Origin: Candidatus Bathyarchaeia archaeon | Lineage (GTDB): Archaea; Thermoproteota; Bathyarchaeia; 40CM-2-53-6 | Length of the DNA stretch: 64,000 nucleotides | NCBI GenBank assembly: GCA_035935655.1 | Contig: DASYWW010000046.1 | Location: forward strand, 26,709 to 90,708 | Direction of reading: 5' to 3' | Shown: piece by piece, positions 25,006 to 34,478 of the stretch | Layout of the letters: each line of letters starts with the position of its first letter | Numbering within the stretch: the stretch's first letter is position 1 | Made by a program: the position numbers and the translations under genes | The notes under the pieces: model-generated | The model's database searches: none | What the model was told of the DNA's origin: nothing | What the model saw: the letters and a program-made list of their open reading frames with translations, nothing else

Positions 25006-26640
25006 ATGGTTTGTCTCAAGGCTCTAGGGCTCATAATTATCACAGCGATAGCGATGGCCTCAGCATTTTCCCGTCCAGCTCACGCGGCCGGAATTGTCCT
25101 TGTAAATCCTCCAATCACTGGTCAACAACCTACTATAGGGTCAACATTTAGTGTTCAAATCAAAGTAGCGAACATAGATCCCTTCAACGCTTGGGACATT
25201 CAAGTAGTCACTGACCCAGCAGTAATCAACGCGACGAGCCTCTCAATATTTGGAAATGTTCTTGAGGCTAACTACTCTGCGACTGTTCACGAACTCGCCA
25301 ACTGCGTAAATGGTGGAGGGATTGGTTGCCAGTTATCGGACGGACAGGGTATCGTTCATTCAGCAGCCCTCGTCTTCGGTCCTTCGCCTCAACAAGGACC
25401 GAGCAGTGGGCTCTTGTTCACAATAACCTACAAAGTTGTTAGCACAGGATCTTTCAGTCCGCTAGAACTGCTGAACTATCTGATCGCATCCAATGGAGCA
25501 CCTGTTTCAGTGGCCTCCCAGGATGGAGCATACGGGACTGTCCCCCCGCAGAACTTCGCGTTGACATCGTCCATGTCATCAATTACCCTGATACAAGGCT
25601 CGAACACGAATGTCACATTGACGGTCTCCAGCGTTGGAGGGTTCTCGGGAGTAGTGGCACTAGACAACACAAGTTCCGTTCGCGGTCTCTCAATCTATCT
25701 GAATGCAACGAACATCTCACTTTCCCAAGGACGGCGCGCAATCGTAGCAATGAGGGTTGCCGCTCACAACACTACGTCGGCAACTGGGTATACTCTCAGG
25801 GTAACAGGAAGGAGTGGCTTCCTTTTTCATAGCGCAACCGTATCGGTGACCGTAACGCCTCCTGCTGACTTCATACTCGACGTTTCGCCGAGTGTGTTGA
25901 AAATTCACGCGAGCGGCTCAGGTAGCTCGATAATCACAGCATCCACCCGTTCGGGTTTCTCAGGCTCAATTCGGCTCAAGATGGACCGCCCCCCCATTCC
26001 AGGTTTACTCGCTACGCTCGGCTCAACCAATCTTACGATTTCTCAGGGCGTGCCCGCAACGACCGTGTTCTCGGTCCGTACCCCACCATCGGATCTGCCT
26101 TTCGTATATCTCATAAACATAACCGCGATCAGCCAGTCATCAGTTCATTCGCCCTTCACGATTTCCGTGAAATCCCCTTCGCCAGATTTCGGCTTCCAAA
26201 TTAGCGGCTCCGGTTTTTCGGTTCAAGCAGGCCAATCTCGCACATTCACTCTCAATGCGACAAGCGTTGACTATTTCAAAGGACAACTATTCCTGCTTGC
26301 AACCTCGCTATCCGGGGTTGCCGAAACATTCACTCGACCCGCCATAGCCCTCGATTTCGGCAACTCATCAACTTCAATGATGACAATTGCGACCGATGTG
26401 AATTCGGCGCCCGGAAGTCACGCCGTAAATGTGACCGCTCTTGGCACAACGTTCCTGGGAGCCAGCGTGACCCACGTTATAACCATGGTCGTGACAGTCA
26501 TCCAGCCTCTAGCGGTGAAGACTATTCTAGGCGTGCAGCCTGTTGCGTACTTCGGAATCTTGGGGGTTCTCTGGCTGGCCCTTGTTGGTATAGCAGTCAG
26601 AGAGGTCAGAAAACCAAAACCCAAACGATTTCTAAGCTAG
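25006..26640 (+). CDS. Membrane-anchored cohesin-like protein
   Basis: A 544-residue protein. The signal peptide spans ~1-27 (ending PAHAAG). Residues ~28-180 form a cohesin-like beta domain: GSTFSVQIKVANIDPFNAW, DIQVVTDPAVINATSLSI, GIVHSAALVFGPSPQ, LLFTITYKVVSTGSF. This follows the strand order of cohesins, including the 'tolerates then increments' pattern Asp-Pro-x-hydrophobic. Three Ig-like repeats of ~100 residues follow, each with GFSG or similar (GGFSGVVALDN, SGFSGSIRLKM, DYFKGQLFLLA). A single membrane helix (~515-533) and the basic tail KPKPKRFLS anchor the C-terminus. Many N-x-S/T sequons are present. Adjacent to a PstS-dockerin, this is a credible scaffold or anchor. Cohesin assignment is by pattern and needs a profile search. 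Confidence 0.7.
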   Translation: MVCLKALGLIIITAIAMASAFSRPAHAAGIVLVNPPITGQQPTIGSTFSVQIKVANIDPFNAWDIQVVTDPAVINATSLSIFGNVLEANYSATVHELANCVNGGGIGCQLSDGQGIVHSAALVFGPSPQQGPSSGLLFTITYKVVSTGSFSPLELLNYLIASNGAPVSVASQDGAYGTVPPQNFALTSSMSSITLIQGSNTNVTLTVSSVGGFSGVVALDNTSSVRGLSIYLNATNISLSQGRRAIVAMRVAAHNTTSATGYTLRVTGRSGFLFHSATVSVTVTPPADFILDVSPSVLKIHASGSGSSIITASTRSGFSGSIRLKMDRPPIPGLLATLGSTNLTISQGVPATTVFSVRTPPSDLPFVYLINITAISQSSVHSPFTISVKSPSPDFGFQISGSGFSVQAGQSRTFTLNATSVDYFKGQLFLLATSLSGVAETFTRPAIALDFGNSSTSMMTIATDVNSAPGSHAVNVTALGTTFLGASVTHVITMVVTVIQPLAVKTILGVQPVAYFGILGVLWLALVGIAVREVRKPKPKRFLS

Positions 26641-26787
26641 GCAGAACTGCTCTCGCAAGGCAAGAGTCGGCTGCGGGTCGTTGCGATACGTAGTCGCGAA
26701 CTATGGATATACGTAGCTCCTCCCGACAATCCCTACGTTCAGTTATTCTAATGCGATCGGGTTGCCTCGGCAACGGAGTCGAACAAG

Positions 26788-27954
26788 TTGGCAAGTAGTG
26801 AATTGATTCCAAGAAAACCCGGAATCAGCAAAATGATCTTCATAATCACCCTAATTGTTGTAGCCGCAGTGAGCGGAGTCACCGGTTACTTGGTAAACGG
26901 ATACTTGCACCCGGTGCAATCGGCACCTAACGAGACCCTTAACGGCGCCGGCGCAACTTTCCCGTACCCTCTTCTCTCCGCGATCGCCCTCAACTACAGT
27001 CGAAGTCACACGAACGTGGCGATCAACTATCAATCTATAGGAAGCGGCGGAGGAATCAATGCCTTGATAAAGAAAACCGTTGACTTCGCCGCGTCGGACG
27101 CTCCGCTGAACGCGTTGCAGAGAGGCAACGCTACCAACTCACTACATATTCCTGAAACAGTGGGAGCGGTAGTTGTCGCCTACAATGTGTTCGAGCCTGA
27201 CGGCAAGACGCCATTGCCAACAGGTTTACACCTGAACGCAACGGTAATCGCGAAGATTTTCCTGGGGCAAATAAATAATTGGAATGATACGAGCATAAGA
27301 CAACTTAATCCAGGCTTTGGATCAATCTTACCGAATCAACAGATCGTGTCCGTCCACCGTTCTGATGGATCGGGAACCACATTTGTCTTCACAGGCTATC
27401 TTACTGCGGCTACTACGATATGGACTCCTGGGCAAGGCACATCAGTCACGTGGCCGGCGCCGAACGGTCTAGGTGCATCCGGTAACGAGGGAGTCGCGGG
27501 AGTAATTCGAGGCACACCGGGAACTATCGGATACGTTGAGCTAGCCTACGCGGTTACCAACAACATGAAGGATGCAAACGTACTGAATCACGATGGCAAT
27601 ACCTACGTGAAACCCTCACTGACCAATGTTACCTTTGCTGTGACTAACGCAACGTCAATCTTTCCCAAGGGAAACGAGAGCTGGTCCTCAGTCAACTTGC
27701 TCAACGGTCCCGGCGCTAGCACCTATCCCATTGCCAGCTTCTCCTATCTACTCGTCTACCAAGAACTCAACGTCATCCCAGGCATGACCCTCGACAAAGC
27801 AAAGGCGTTGGTGGACTTTCTATGGTTCACAGTCCACAATGGACAGTTCCAGGCACCTCCTCTATCGTACGTTCCGCTACCCCAATCCATCGTACATATT
27901 GATGAAACCACGATTGCCTCAATCACTTACAATGGCCAAACTCTGCCCAATTAG
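26788..27954 (+). CDS. pstS: Phosphate ABC transporter substrate-binding protein PstS
   Basis: A 388-residue protein with a membrane anchor or signal at ~14-36. The canonical pocket is intact: GAGATFPYPLL, YQSIGSGGG, FAASDAPL and VHRSDGSGTTFVFT, matching all E. coli ligand residues. It delivers phosphate to PstCA. It starts at TTG 26788, and the anchor-like N-terminus suggests retention at the membrane. It is followed by pstC, pstA, pstB and phoU on the same strand; this is the conventional operon copy among the three paralogs. A GTTGCC..GGCAAC inverted repeat (26761-26774) precedes the start. Confidence 0.95.
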   Translation: MASSELIPRKPGISKMIFIITLIVVAAVSGVTGYLVNGYLHPVQSAPNETLNGAGATFPYPLLSAIALNYSRSHTNVAINYQSIGSGGGINALIKKTVDFAASDAPLNALQRGNATNSLHIPETVGAVVVAYNVFEPDGKTPLPTGLHLNATVIAKIFLGQINNWNDTSIRQLNPGFGSILPNQQIVSVHRSDGSGTTFVFTGYLTAATTIWTPGQGTSVTWPAPNGLGASGNEGVAGVIRGTPGTIGYVELAYAVTNNMKDANVLNHDGNTYVKPSLTNVTFAVTNATSIFPKGNESWSSVNLLNGPGASTYPIASFSYLLVYQELNVIPGMTLDKAKALVDFLWFTVHNGQFQAPPLSYVPLPQSIVHIDETTIASITYNGQTLPN

Positions 27955-28032
27955 AGGCAAGACCTCTATGCAGAAAACGTCTTATTTTCCATAGTTGGGC
28001 CGGAAAAAATAGCCCATGGTGTCACATTCCAC

Positions 28033-29031
28033 ATGGGGGAAACTGAGCGCGGAATTGTATTCAAGCGACCGTCTTCAGATGGCATTTTCAGGGGTCTAAC
28101 AGCCTCTTTTGCATTCGCAATAGCTCTAATTCTCAGCCTCCTTGTCGCCGTCCTGGTCATAGGCTCCGGTCCAGTTTGGAACAAGTTTGGGCTGAGCTTC
28201 TTGACCGGAACAACGTGGGACCCAGTCAAACAGATTTTTGGAGCCTTACCCTATGTATTGGGTACACTAGTCACATCCATGATCGCAATAGCGATCGGGG
28301 TTCCTCTAAGTATCGGAATAGCCATCTTTGTGTCCGAGATGGCCCCTGAAACCATCCACCCTCGCGGGGTCCCCAATCTGTCTCTCAATGTAAAGGGGTT
28401 TTTCTCGAGCGCGATTGAACTTCTAGCGGCTGTTCCCAGCGTCATCTACGGCCTATGGGGCTTATTCGTGTTCAGGTTTTGGGTACTAGACTATGTCGAG
28501 ACCCCCTTGTCAAAATATCTGGGGTCGATACCGGTACTCAGCGGCACACCATTCGGCCTAGACATTCTCACCGCCGGCCTAATTCTAGCGATCATGATCA
28601 TTCCGACTGTCTCATCAATTTCTAGAGAGGTCATGAGTTCAGTTCCTCGCTCACAAAGAGAAGCGGCGTATAGCATTGGAGCGACCAGATGGGAGGCCGT
28701 CAGGATTGGAGTGCTGGGCTACGCACGATCGGGAATCTTCGGGGCCGCAATCCTTGGCCTTGGAAGAGCGGTCGGAGAGACGATGGCAGTCACCATGGTC
28801 ATCGGGAATGCAATAGGAGCGCAAGCCGTACCAACTTCATTGTTCAGACCAGGTCAGACGATGTCTTCGCTAATAGCCAACGAGTTTAACGAAGCTGACC
28901 CTACATCCTTGCACCCCGCAGCTCTCATAGGAGTGGGACTAGTCTTGTTCATGTTTGCGCTAGCGATCAATGTTGTCGCTCAACTCTTGGTTTGGAGAGT
29001 CTTGAAGGTCCAAGCGGGGGCAGTGGAATAA
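28033..29031 (+). CDS. pstC: Phosphate ABC transporter permease PstC
   Basis: A 332-residue permease with six membrane segments. The cytoplasmic coupling (EAA) loop is REAAYSIGATRWEAVRIGVL near residue 218, and AVPSVIYGLWGLFV is the conserved PstC motif. It pairs with PstA to form the phosphate channel. The stop precedes the pstA ATG by two bases. It has no added domains. Confidence 0.94.
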   Translation: MGETERGIVFKRPSSDGIFRGLTASFAFAIALILSLLVAVLVIGSGPVWNKFGLSFLTGTTWDPVKQIFGALPYVLGTLVTSMIAIAIGVPLSIGIAIFVSEMAPETIHPRGVPNLSLNVKGFFSSAIELLAAVPSVIYGLWGLFVFRFWVLDYVETPLSKYLGSIPVLSGTPFGLDILTAGLILAIMIIPTVSSISREVMSSVPRSQREAAYSIGATRWEAVRIGVLGYARSGIFGAAILGLGRAVGETMAVTMVIGNAIGAQAVPTSLFRPGQTMSSLIANEFNEADPTSLHPAALIGVGLVLFMFALAINVVAQLLVWRVLKVQAGAVE

Positions 29032-29033
29032 CC

Positions 29034-29888
29034 ATGTCGAATCGGTCAATGCGAGGCTTCAAGGACCGTCTCGCCTTGGTGCTCGGGGCGCTATGCGTCT
29101 TACTCGCGATGGTGCCTCTCCTCAGCATCCTGTTCGATGTCGTCGTTCGAGGGGGACCAGCTTTGAGCCTTGAGTTTCTAACGAGCCCACCAGGAGTCAT
29201 AGGACAGCCCGGAGGAGGAATATCAAACTCGATCGAAGGTACTTTGATACTCGTGGGGCTCGCCTGTATCATTGGACTCCCTCTCGGACTTCTCTCAGGA
29301 GTGTTCTTGGCAGAGTTTGGAGACAACCAGTATGGTAGAGTCATCAGGTTTCTTAACGACGTTTTCTCAGAGTTCCCATCCATAGTCGTGGGTATTCTGG
29401 CCTACACTCTTGTAGTCGTGCCACTAGGAAGTTTCTCAACAATTGCAGGGGCGTTTGCTCTATCAATCATAATGCTCCCAATTGTCACTCGAGCGACCGA
29501 GGAATCCCTGAAGCTTGTTCCGAACTCCTTGCGTGACGCGGCGATGGCCTTGGGAATACGAAAATGGAGAGCGACCTTCAGCGTCGTGATGAGCACGGGA
29601 AGAGGGGGTGTTGTCACCGGAGTGTTACTCGCTTTGGCTAGAATCTCTGGGGAAACCGCCCCTCTGATACTAACGGTTCTGGGAAGCTCGTTGTTCTTCT
29701 CCGGGCTAGGTCATCCCGTGGACGCTCTCCCCTTAAGGATCTGGCGGCTAGCGTTGCTTCCGTACCCCTATGCGCAGCAACAGGGTTGGGGGGCGGCACT
29801 AGTCCTAATTCTGGTGGTTCTGACCTTAAACATCGGAGTAAGACTAGCAACCAGGGGAAGATTTCGATCAATAGGGTCACAGCTTTGA
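29034..29888 (+). CDS. pstA: Phosphate ABC transporter permease PstA
   Basis: A 284-residue permease starting at ATG 29034 ([13 protein letters not shown]), two bases past the pstC stop; a longer in-frame reading from 28992 would lie inside pstC. Motifs [14 protein letters not shown] and the EAA loop [20 protein letters not shown] identify PstA, and [11 protein letters not shown] is the late conserved segment. The stop TGA overlaps a TTG that probably starts pstB. Confidence 0.94.
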   Translation: MSNRSMRGFKDRLALVLGALCVLLAMVPLLSILFDVVVRGGPALSLEFLTSPPGVIGQPGGGISNSIEGTLILVGLACIIGLPLGLLSGVFLAEFGDNQYGRVIRFLNDVFSEFPSIVVGILAYTLVVVPLGSFSTIAGAFALSIIMLPIVTRATEESLKLVPNSLRDAAMALGIRKWRATFSVVMSTGRGGVVTGVLLALARISGETAPLILTVLGSSLFFSGLGHPVDALPLRIWRLALLPYPYAQQQGWGAALVLILVVLTLNIGVRLATRGRFRSIGSQL

Positions 29889-30724
29889 CACAAGATCTAC
29901 AATTAGAGGAAAGAGAGAGGGAAACCGTTAGTAGCGAGCTTGCAACACGACCTTCAAGGCCCATGGAGAAGCCGAAGATCCGAACTGCGAGCTTGAACGC
30001 GTGGTATGGAGCGACCCAAGCTCTCAGAAATATTTCTCTCGATATGAGCGAACATTGCATAACGGCAATAATCGGGCCTTCCGGATGCGGAAAATCGACC
30101 TTTATTCGATGCTTGAATAGAATGCACGAGTTGGTGCCTCGGGCCAAGACCTCTGGTGCGGTTATGCTGGATGATTCTGACATTTACGCGCGAGGGGTGG
30201 ACCCGGTTTCGATCAGAAGGAAAGTAGGCATGGTTTTCCAGAAACCGAACCCATTCCCGACAATGTCGGCGTACGACAACGTTGCTGCAGGGTTGAAACT
30301 GAACGGAATAAGAAACCAAGAGAAGCTTGACAGAGCGGTCAAGCACAGTCTTGAACAGGCTGCACTCTGGGATGAAATCAAGGACTCTCTCTTCAAATCG
30401 GGCGCAAGCCTTTCAGGCGGCCAACAGCAGCGGCTCTGCATTGCCCGAGCACTTGCTGTCGAACCGGAGGTCATTCTGATGGATGAGCCCTGCTCAGCTC
30501 TGGACCCGATAGCAACTTCTAAGATTGAGGGACTGATGGCCAATCTGAAGGAGCGATACACGGTCGTTATCGTAACGCACAATATGCAGCAGGCCGCGCG
30601 GGTTGCTGACTATACGGCTTTTCTGTACCTTGGTGAGCTGGTGGAATTCGGCGAAACAACTCAAATATTCGAGAATCCGAGGAACGAGTTGACAGAACGC
30701 TACATAACTGGAAAGTTCGGCTAG
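29885..30724 (+). CDS. pstB: Phosphate ABC transporter ATPase PstB
   Basis: The ATPase that powers phosphate import. Walker A is [10 protein letters not shown], the Q loop is [17 protein letters not shown] (PstB-specific), the signature is LSGGQQQR, Walker B is [13 protein letters not shown] and the switch His is in IVTHNMQQA. The frame offers TTG 29885, overlapping the pstA stop as TTGA (279 residues), and ATG 29963 (253 residues, MEKPKIRT), the more usual length. The overlap favours the former but both are plausible. Confidence 0.94.
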   Translation: MTQDLQLEERERETVSSELATRPSRPMEKPKIRTASLNAWYGATQALRNISLDMSEHCITAIIGPSGCGKSTFIRCLNRMHELVPRAKTSGAVMLDDSDIYARGVDPVSIRRKVGMVFQKPNPFPTMSAYDNVAAGLKLNGIRNQEKLDRAVKHSLEQAALWDEIKDSLFKSGASLSGGQQQRLCIARALAVEPEVILMDEPCSALDPIATSKIEGLMANLKERYTVVIVTHNMQQAARVADYTAFLYLGELVEFGETTQIFENPRNELTERYITGKFG

Positions 30725-30738
30725 AGGCAACTGTTCGT

Positions 30739-31374
30739 TTGGCTAGACTAATGGACATGGGCCTCGAAAGGCTGAGGAACATGATTATCGACATGGGCAA
30801 ACTTTCGGATAGTACGGTATCGACAGCCATTGACGCCTACGTTCAAGGGAAGGATATGCGGGATCGGATATACGGATGGTCCGAGGAGTTGCGCATGCTT
30901 CAGGACGAGGTCAGCGAACTCGCCGTGGAGCTACTAGCAAGATATCAGCCAGTTGCCACCGACCTTAGGTTCATCAAATCTTGTATGGAAATAGCCTATG
31001 GGCTTTCTCGATTCGGAAGATACGCTCACGACATCTCAGACGTATTCGGAATCTTCGGAGATCTATCTAGTTGCGACAAGTCCTCCATCAAGGAAGCCGG
31101 GGAGCACACTAAGAGCATGATACATCTGAGTATCAAGGCATTCAACGAGAGAGATGTGGAGCTCGCGAACCGAGTCCGGAAAATGGATGACATCGTGGAC
31201 AATATCTATCTGAACTTCGTTAAGAGAGCGGCTCACGGTACCGGCACCGATTTGAAATGCACGGTGTCTGGAACTCTCATTCTAAGGTACCTGGAGAGGA
31301 TAGCAGATCACGCTACTTATGTTGGCGAATCTGTTCTTTACATAACATCCGGGGAGCGAAGTCCACGAAAATAG
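30739..31374 (+). CDS. phoU: Phosphate transport regulator PhoU
   Basis: A 211-residue all-helical protein with two PhoU repeats. ARYQPVATDLRFIKSCMEIA lies near residue 70 and LRYLERIADHATYVGESVLY near the C-terminus; both carry the E/D-x-x-R-x-x-D metal-site signatures. It restrains the Pst transporter when phosphate is plentiful. It starts at TTG 30739, 14 bases after pstB. It is the second PhoU-domain protein in the region, here without an AbrB domain. Confidence 0.92.
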   Translation: MARLMDMGLERLRNMIIDMGKLSDSTVSTAIDAYVQGKDMRDRIYGWSEELRMLQDEVSELAVELLARYQPVATDLRFIKSCMEIAYGLSRFGRYAHDISDVFGIFGDLSSCDKSSIKEAGEHTKSMIHLSIKAFNERDVELANRVRKMDDIVDNIYLNFVKRAAHGTGTDLKCTVSGTLILRYLERIADHATYVGESVLYITSGERSPRK

Positions 31375-31510
31375 CTCGGCCGCGCCCGAGCAATCCCTTT
31401 TCGATTCTGCAGATGCCGGTAATGAAGGATAATGAGATACTTACCTAATCAGTAGTATCAGTCGGATGAGCAATTATCCATGGAGACTACTCGATTAGTA
31501 TCGAGAAAGA

Positions 31511-31750
31511 ATGATTCCGAGCGATTCGACCGAAACCCGAGATATAAGACCAACAAGAGTTCGAGAAGCGACTTACAGAAGCGGAAGGCCTTCCACGTTC
31601 TCATTGTCATGCACCCTTGGTAGACCGAACGTACTCGCAAATTTCATACGCATGATCGTCAATTGGAAACGAAGAGATCGCTACCGCGACACCGGCGAAA
31701 GCGGAGAAACCTACGACGCTGAAATGGAAGCCGCCGCCACCAAGCTGTAA
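31511..31750 (+). CDS. Hypothetical small protein
   Basis: A 79-residue reading frame in the 488-base gap between phoU and the methyltransferase. The N-terminal part has low complexity. The C-terminus (MIVNWKRRDRYRDTGESGE...) looks more protein-like. There is no recognised family, ribosome site or promoter I can defend. The rest of the gap (31375-31862) shows nothing else. Confidence 0.25.
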   Translation: MIPSDSTETRDIRPTRVREATYRSGRPSTFSLSCTLGRPNVLANFIRMIVNWKRRDRYRDTGESGETYDAEMEAAATKL

Positions 31751-31862
31751 CAAGTACTGAGGGTAATTGAGAACTGAGTCGGGTTAACTCGACTCCACTG
31801 GTAGTTTTCTCAGCGGCGCGTTTGTCTTCCGTTTCCACTACGAGTGGACTAGTGCCGTCATT

Positions 31863-32735
31863 TTAGTCTAGAATCGGCGCAGTGCGCGCTTCCTTCCGGA
31901 ATACTAAACAGTATTGATGCGAGCGGTTGCCGACCCAGGCGTTGTAGATTCCGAGGGGGAGCAATCGCTTATCATCGTGCAACCAAACTCTCTCGTCTTT
32001 CGGGACCCAGGTCTTTGACAGGCTAGTCAGCGTCTCAAACGCGAGCGGGTGAAGACGACCTTCTGAGAAAACATTGTTCGTCACGACAACCAAGTATCCT
32101 CCGACTTTCGTTGCGCCGTACACCTCGTCGAAGATTCGTTTCTGGGTGTCCAGAAACATCTCGTAGTCGTTAATGTTACCAATATCTTGGGGGTCGTCGC
32201 TGTAGATCGTGTCCAATCCTTTCAGTTTGCGCTCCCGCTGTCGGAGGCTTGCGCGTCTCAGCTGATTCCAATATGGTGGTGAGGTAATGCAGAAATCGAT
32301 CTCGTGAATTTTGTTCTCCTCCAGTATCTTTCGTAAGCCTCGGGAATCCCCTTCGAATACCAGTTGTCTGGTTCCTTCAGAGAATGGAGCTGAATTAAGT
32401 CTCGATCTCGCCATCGAAGCATAGCGGGAATTGATCTCAATTCCGACAGCGTTACGCCCCGCCGCTCTTGCTGCGAGAAGTGTACTTCCAGTTCCGAGGA
32501 AAGGGTCGAGAACCCACATGTTTCGTTTCGTGAAGAACTCCACAAATTCTTGGACTAGGGTCTCCGGAAACCCCGCCGGGTGGCGGAGTTTGGTTTTATC
32601 CCGAGGCGGTGGACTGTGTTTGAACCACGACTTCGTGAACTTGATCCATTCCTTTCCCGAAAGATCATTCAACCGGTTTACTGGTCGACGTTTCTTGGAA
32701 ATTTCGTCGTTCGACGACAAGGGTCTTATCGGCAC
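31863..32735 (-). CDS. Orphan DNA methyltransferase (N4-C or N6-A)
   Basis: A 290-residue SAM-dependent DNA methyltransferase. Motif I, DPFLGTGST (~77-85), precedes the catalytic TSPPYW (~151-156), and VGIEINSRYASMARSRL is the following SAM strand. TSPPYW resembles N4-cytosine enzymes, but N6-adenine cannot be excluded. No restriction endonuclease gene is next to it, so it may be an orphan used for regulation or protection. It sits beside a solitary TnpB gene, suggesting a spot open to acquired DNA. Confidence 0.85.
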   Translation of the reverse strand: MPIRPLSSNDEISKKRRPVNRLNDLSGKEWIKFTKSWFKHSPPPRDKTKLRHPAGFPETLVQEFVEFFTKRNMWVLDPFLGTGSTLLAARAAGRNAVGIEINSRYASMARSRLNSAPFSEGTRQLVFEGDSRGLRKILEENKIHEIDFCITSPPYWNQLRRASLRQRERKLKGLDTIYSDDPQDIGNINDYEMFLDTQKRIFDEVYGATKVGGYLVVVTNNVFSEGRLHPLAFETLTSLSKTWVPKDERVWLHDDKRLLPLGIYNAWVGNRSHQYCLVFRKEARTAPILD

Positions 32736-32883
32736 TTCTTTGTTGGAAAGCCTGTTAACTTTTTTTCGTACTGAAAGGTGTTGTTGACTCTCGTCCTGGG
32801 ATGATACTGGTTTCGGGAGTGAAGGTTATCTTCGCCATCCTCTCTACCCAATTTAGCTAGAAACACACTCGTTTGTTAGGCGC

Positions 32884-34077
32884 GTGCTGGTGCTAGCAGT
32901 GAAAACGGTTAGACAGAAACATCAAGCCTCGCCCGAACTCCTGCGACTACTGGACGAGTTCAGACGTATGGTGAACGTCTGCATCGCTGTTGGAATAGAG
33001 CAGAACGTTTCCAGTCTCAAGACTCTCTCGTTGAAATCGTATCATCGTCTCAGCCCTAACATGCTCGGCTATTATAGGCTAGGAGCGATCAGCACAGCCA
33101 CCGCAATACTCCGCAACCATCGAAAAGCCAACAGGAAGAATCCTCGAACAAAGCTTCCGTACGCCAGGAAGCTGATGCTGACCACCTGTTACGGGTTCAA
33201 GATAAAAGACGGTTTTCTCAGATTTCCGGTCAAACCACGACAGTACGTTCATGTCAACCTCAACAGTCACACGCTCAAGGTTATCTCCAGGTTTGACGTT
33301 CGCTCCATCACGCTGACCCCAGAATCGCTCAGCATGAACTACTCGAAAGAGACAACCGAGATTGAACCGGAAGGATACGTTGGGATAGACCGTAACCTGG
33401 ACAATGTTACGGTCGCATCAACAGATCGGACAGTTCGAAGATTCGACCTCTCAAAGGCGACTGCAATCAAGGCCGATTATCGTTATGTTAAGAGTCGGCT
33501 CACGAGAAACGACTCCCGAACAAGAGCGCGAGTCTTCTCGAAGTATGGAGAGAAGCAGAGGAACCGTGTACAACCAATACTCCACAACGTGTCGAAGAGG
33601 ATAGTTAGGGGTGCAAAGACCGGGCGGTATGGAATAGTCATGGAGAAGCTGACTGGACTGAGAAGGCTGTATCACAGAGGCAACTTCCAAACCAGAAGTT
33701 ATCGTGCTAGGATGAACAGCTGGAGCTATGGAGAGCTTCAACGACAGATAGAGTACAAGGCACGATGGGAAGGAGTGAAGGTAATCTACGTTCCTGCTAG
33801 GAACACGTCCAAGCGGTGCTCGATATGCGGGTACAAGACCCTAGAGAGCACCCAACGAAGACTATGGTGTCCACACTGTGGCGCCATTCTAGACAGGGAC
33901 GAGAACGCAGCAAGGAACATAGCCGCGGGAGGGCTGAGGTTCAGCCCCAACGGGCCTCCAGTTGAAGCAATGGTAGAGGAACGGGAACCGGAGAACGCGA
34001 CCCTAATCCTCAAAGTCGATGGAGACAAGTTAAGTCAACAACCCACAACTACGGGAATCAATCCGACAAAGACTTAA
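32884..34077 (+). mobile_element. tnpB: TnpB (IS200/IS605-type RNA-guided nuclease)
   Basis: A 397-residue TnpB, apparently full length. RuvC residues are intact: D169 in YVGIDRNLDNV, E254 in IVMEKLTGL and D339 in DRDENAARNI. The zinc ribbon is CSIC...CPHC (~312-332). TnpB proteins are RNA-guided DNA endonucleases that use an omega-RNA from the 3' end of the element. No TnpA transposase gene is adjacent, and I could not define element ends by eye. The start is GTG 32884. It is inserted between a DNA methyltransferase and the rpoH promoter, only about 107 bases from the rpoH start codon. Confidence 0.92.
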
Positions 34078-34094
34078 ACAGAACCGAAACTAGG

Positions 34095-34102
34095 TTTATT
34101 AA
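34095..34102 (+). promoter_or_regulatory. TATA-like element for rpoH operon
   Basis: TTTATTAA lies 82 bases before the rpoH TTG, immediately after the tnpB end. It would place the transcript start near 34125, with a leader of about 60 bases. The position shows the insertion spared the promoter of the polymerase operon, or that tnpB supplied part of it. Confidence 0.4.
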
Positions 34103-34183
34103 CGGGTTTCCGGCCGCCGTACTTTTCACCTGTGGTAGGTCGGACTCTAAGCCGTCCCCCGCTCCCGAGGTAGCTACTAATAA

Positions 34184-34453
34184 TTGGTAAAGAAGCAGGA
34201 CAAGGAGAAGGAGCTCTCTTACGACGTATTCAAGCACGAACTGGTTCCCAAACACGTCCTCCTAAATCCTGAAGAAGCAAAAGAGATCCTAGGCCGTTAT
34301 CACATCAAACCCTTCCAGCTACCCTACGTCAAGTCTAGCGATCCCGCTGCCAGAACCATTGGCGCGAAGCCTGGGGATATCATCAAGGTCATCCGTAGAA
34401 GCGCTACCGCGGGCGAATCCGATTTTTACAGATATGTCGTGGAAGATTTTTGA
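34184..34453 (+). CDS. rpoH: RNA polymerase subunit H
   Basis: An 89-residue subunit equal to the C-terminal domain of eukaryotic Rpb5. FKHELVPKHVLLNPEEAKEI, LLGRYHIKPFQLPYV (as ILGRYHIKPF) and DPAARTIGAKPGDIIKVIR are the classic archaeal RpoH blocks. It starts at TTG 34184 and is followed by rpoB after 25 bases, the standard archaeal order. Confidence 0.96.
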   Translation: MVKKQDKEKELSYDVFKHELVPKHVLLNPEEAKEILGRYHIKPFQLPYVKSSDPAARTIGAKPGDIIKVIRRSATAGESDFYRYVVEDF

Positions 34454-34478
34454 AAAATAATGTTTTGAGAGAAATAGA

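Noticed and set aside
26761..26774. GTTGCC..GGCAAC inverted repeat before pstS considered as a riboswitch or operator
   Set aside because: Loop is only two bases and no second copy was found near other phosphate genes; noted only in the pstS entry.
32740..34180. Attempt to define IS200/IS605 ends around tnpB
   Set aside because: No convincing subterminal hairpins or shared end sequences could be found by eye.
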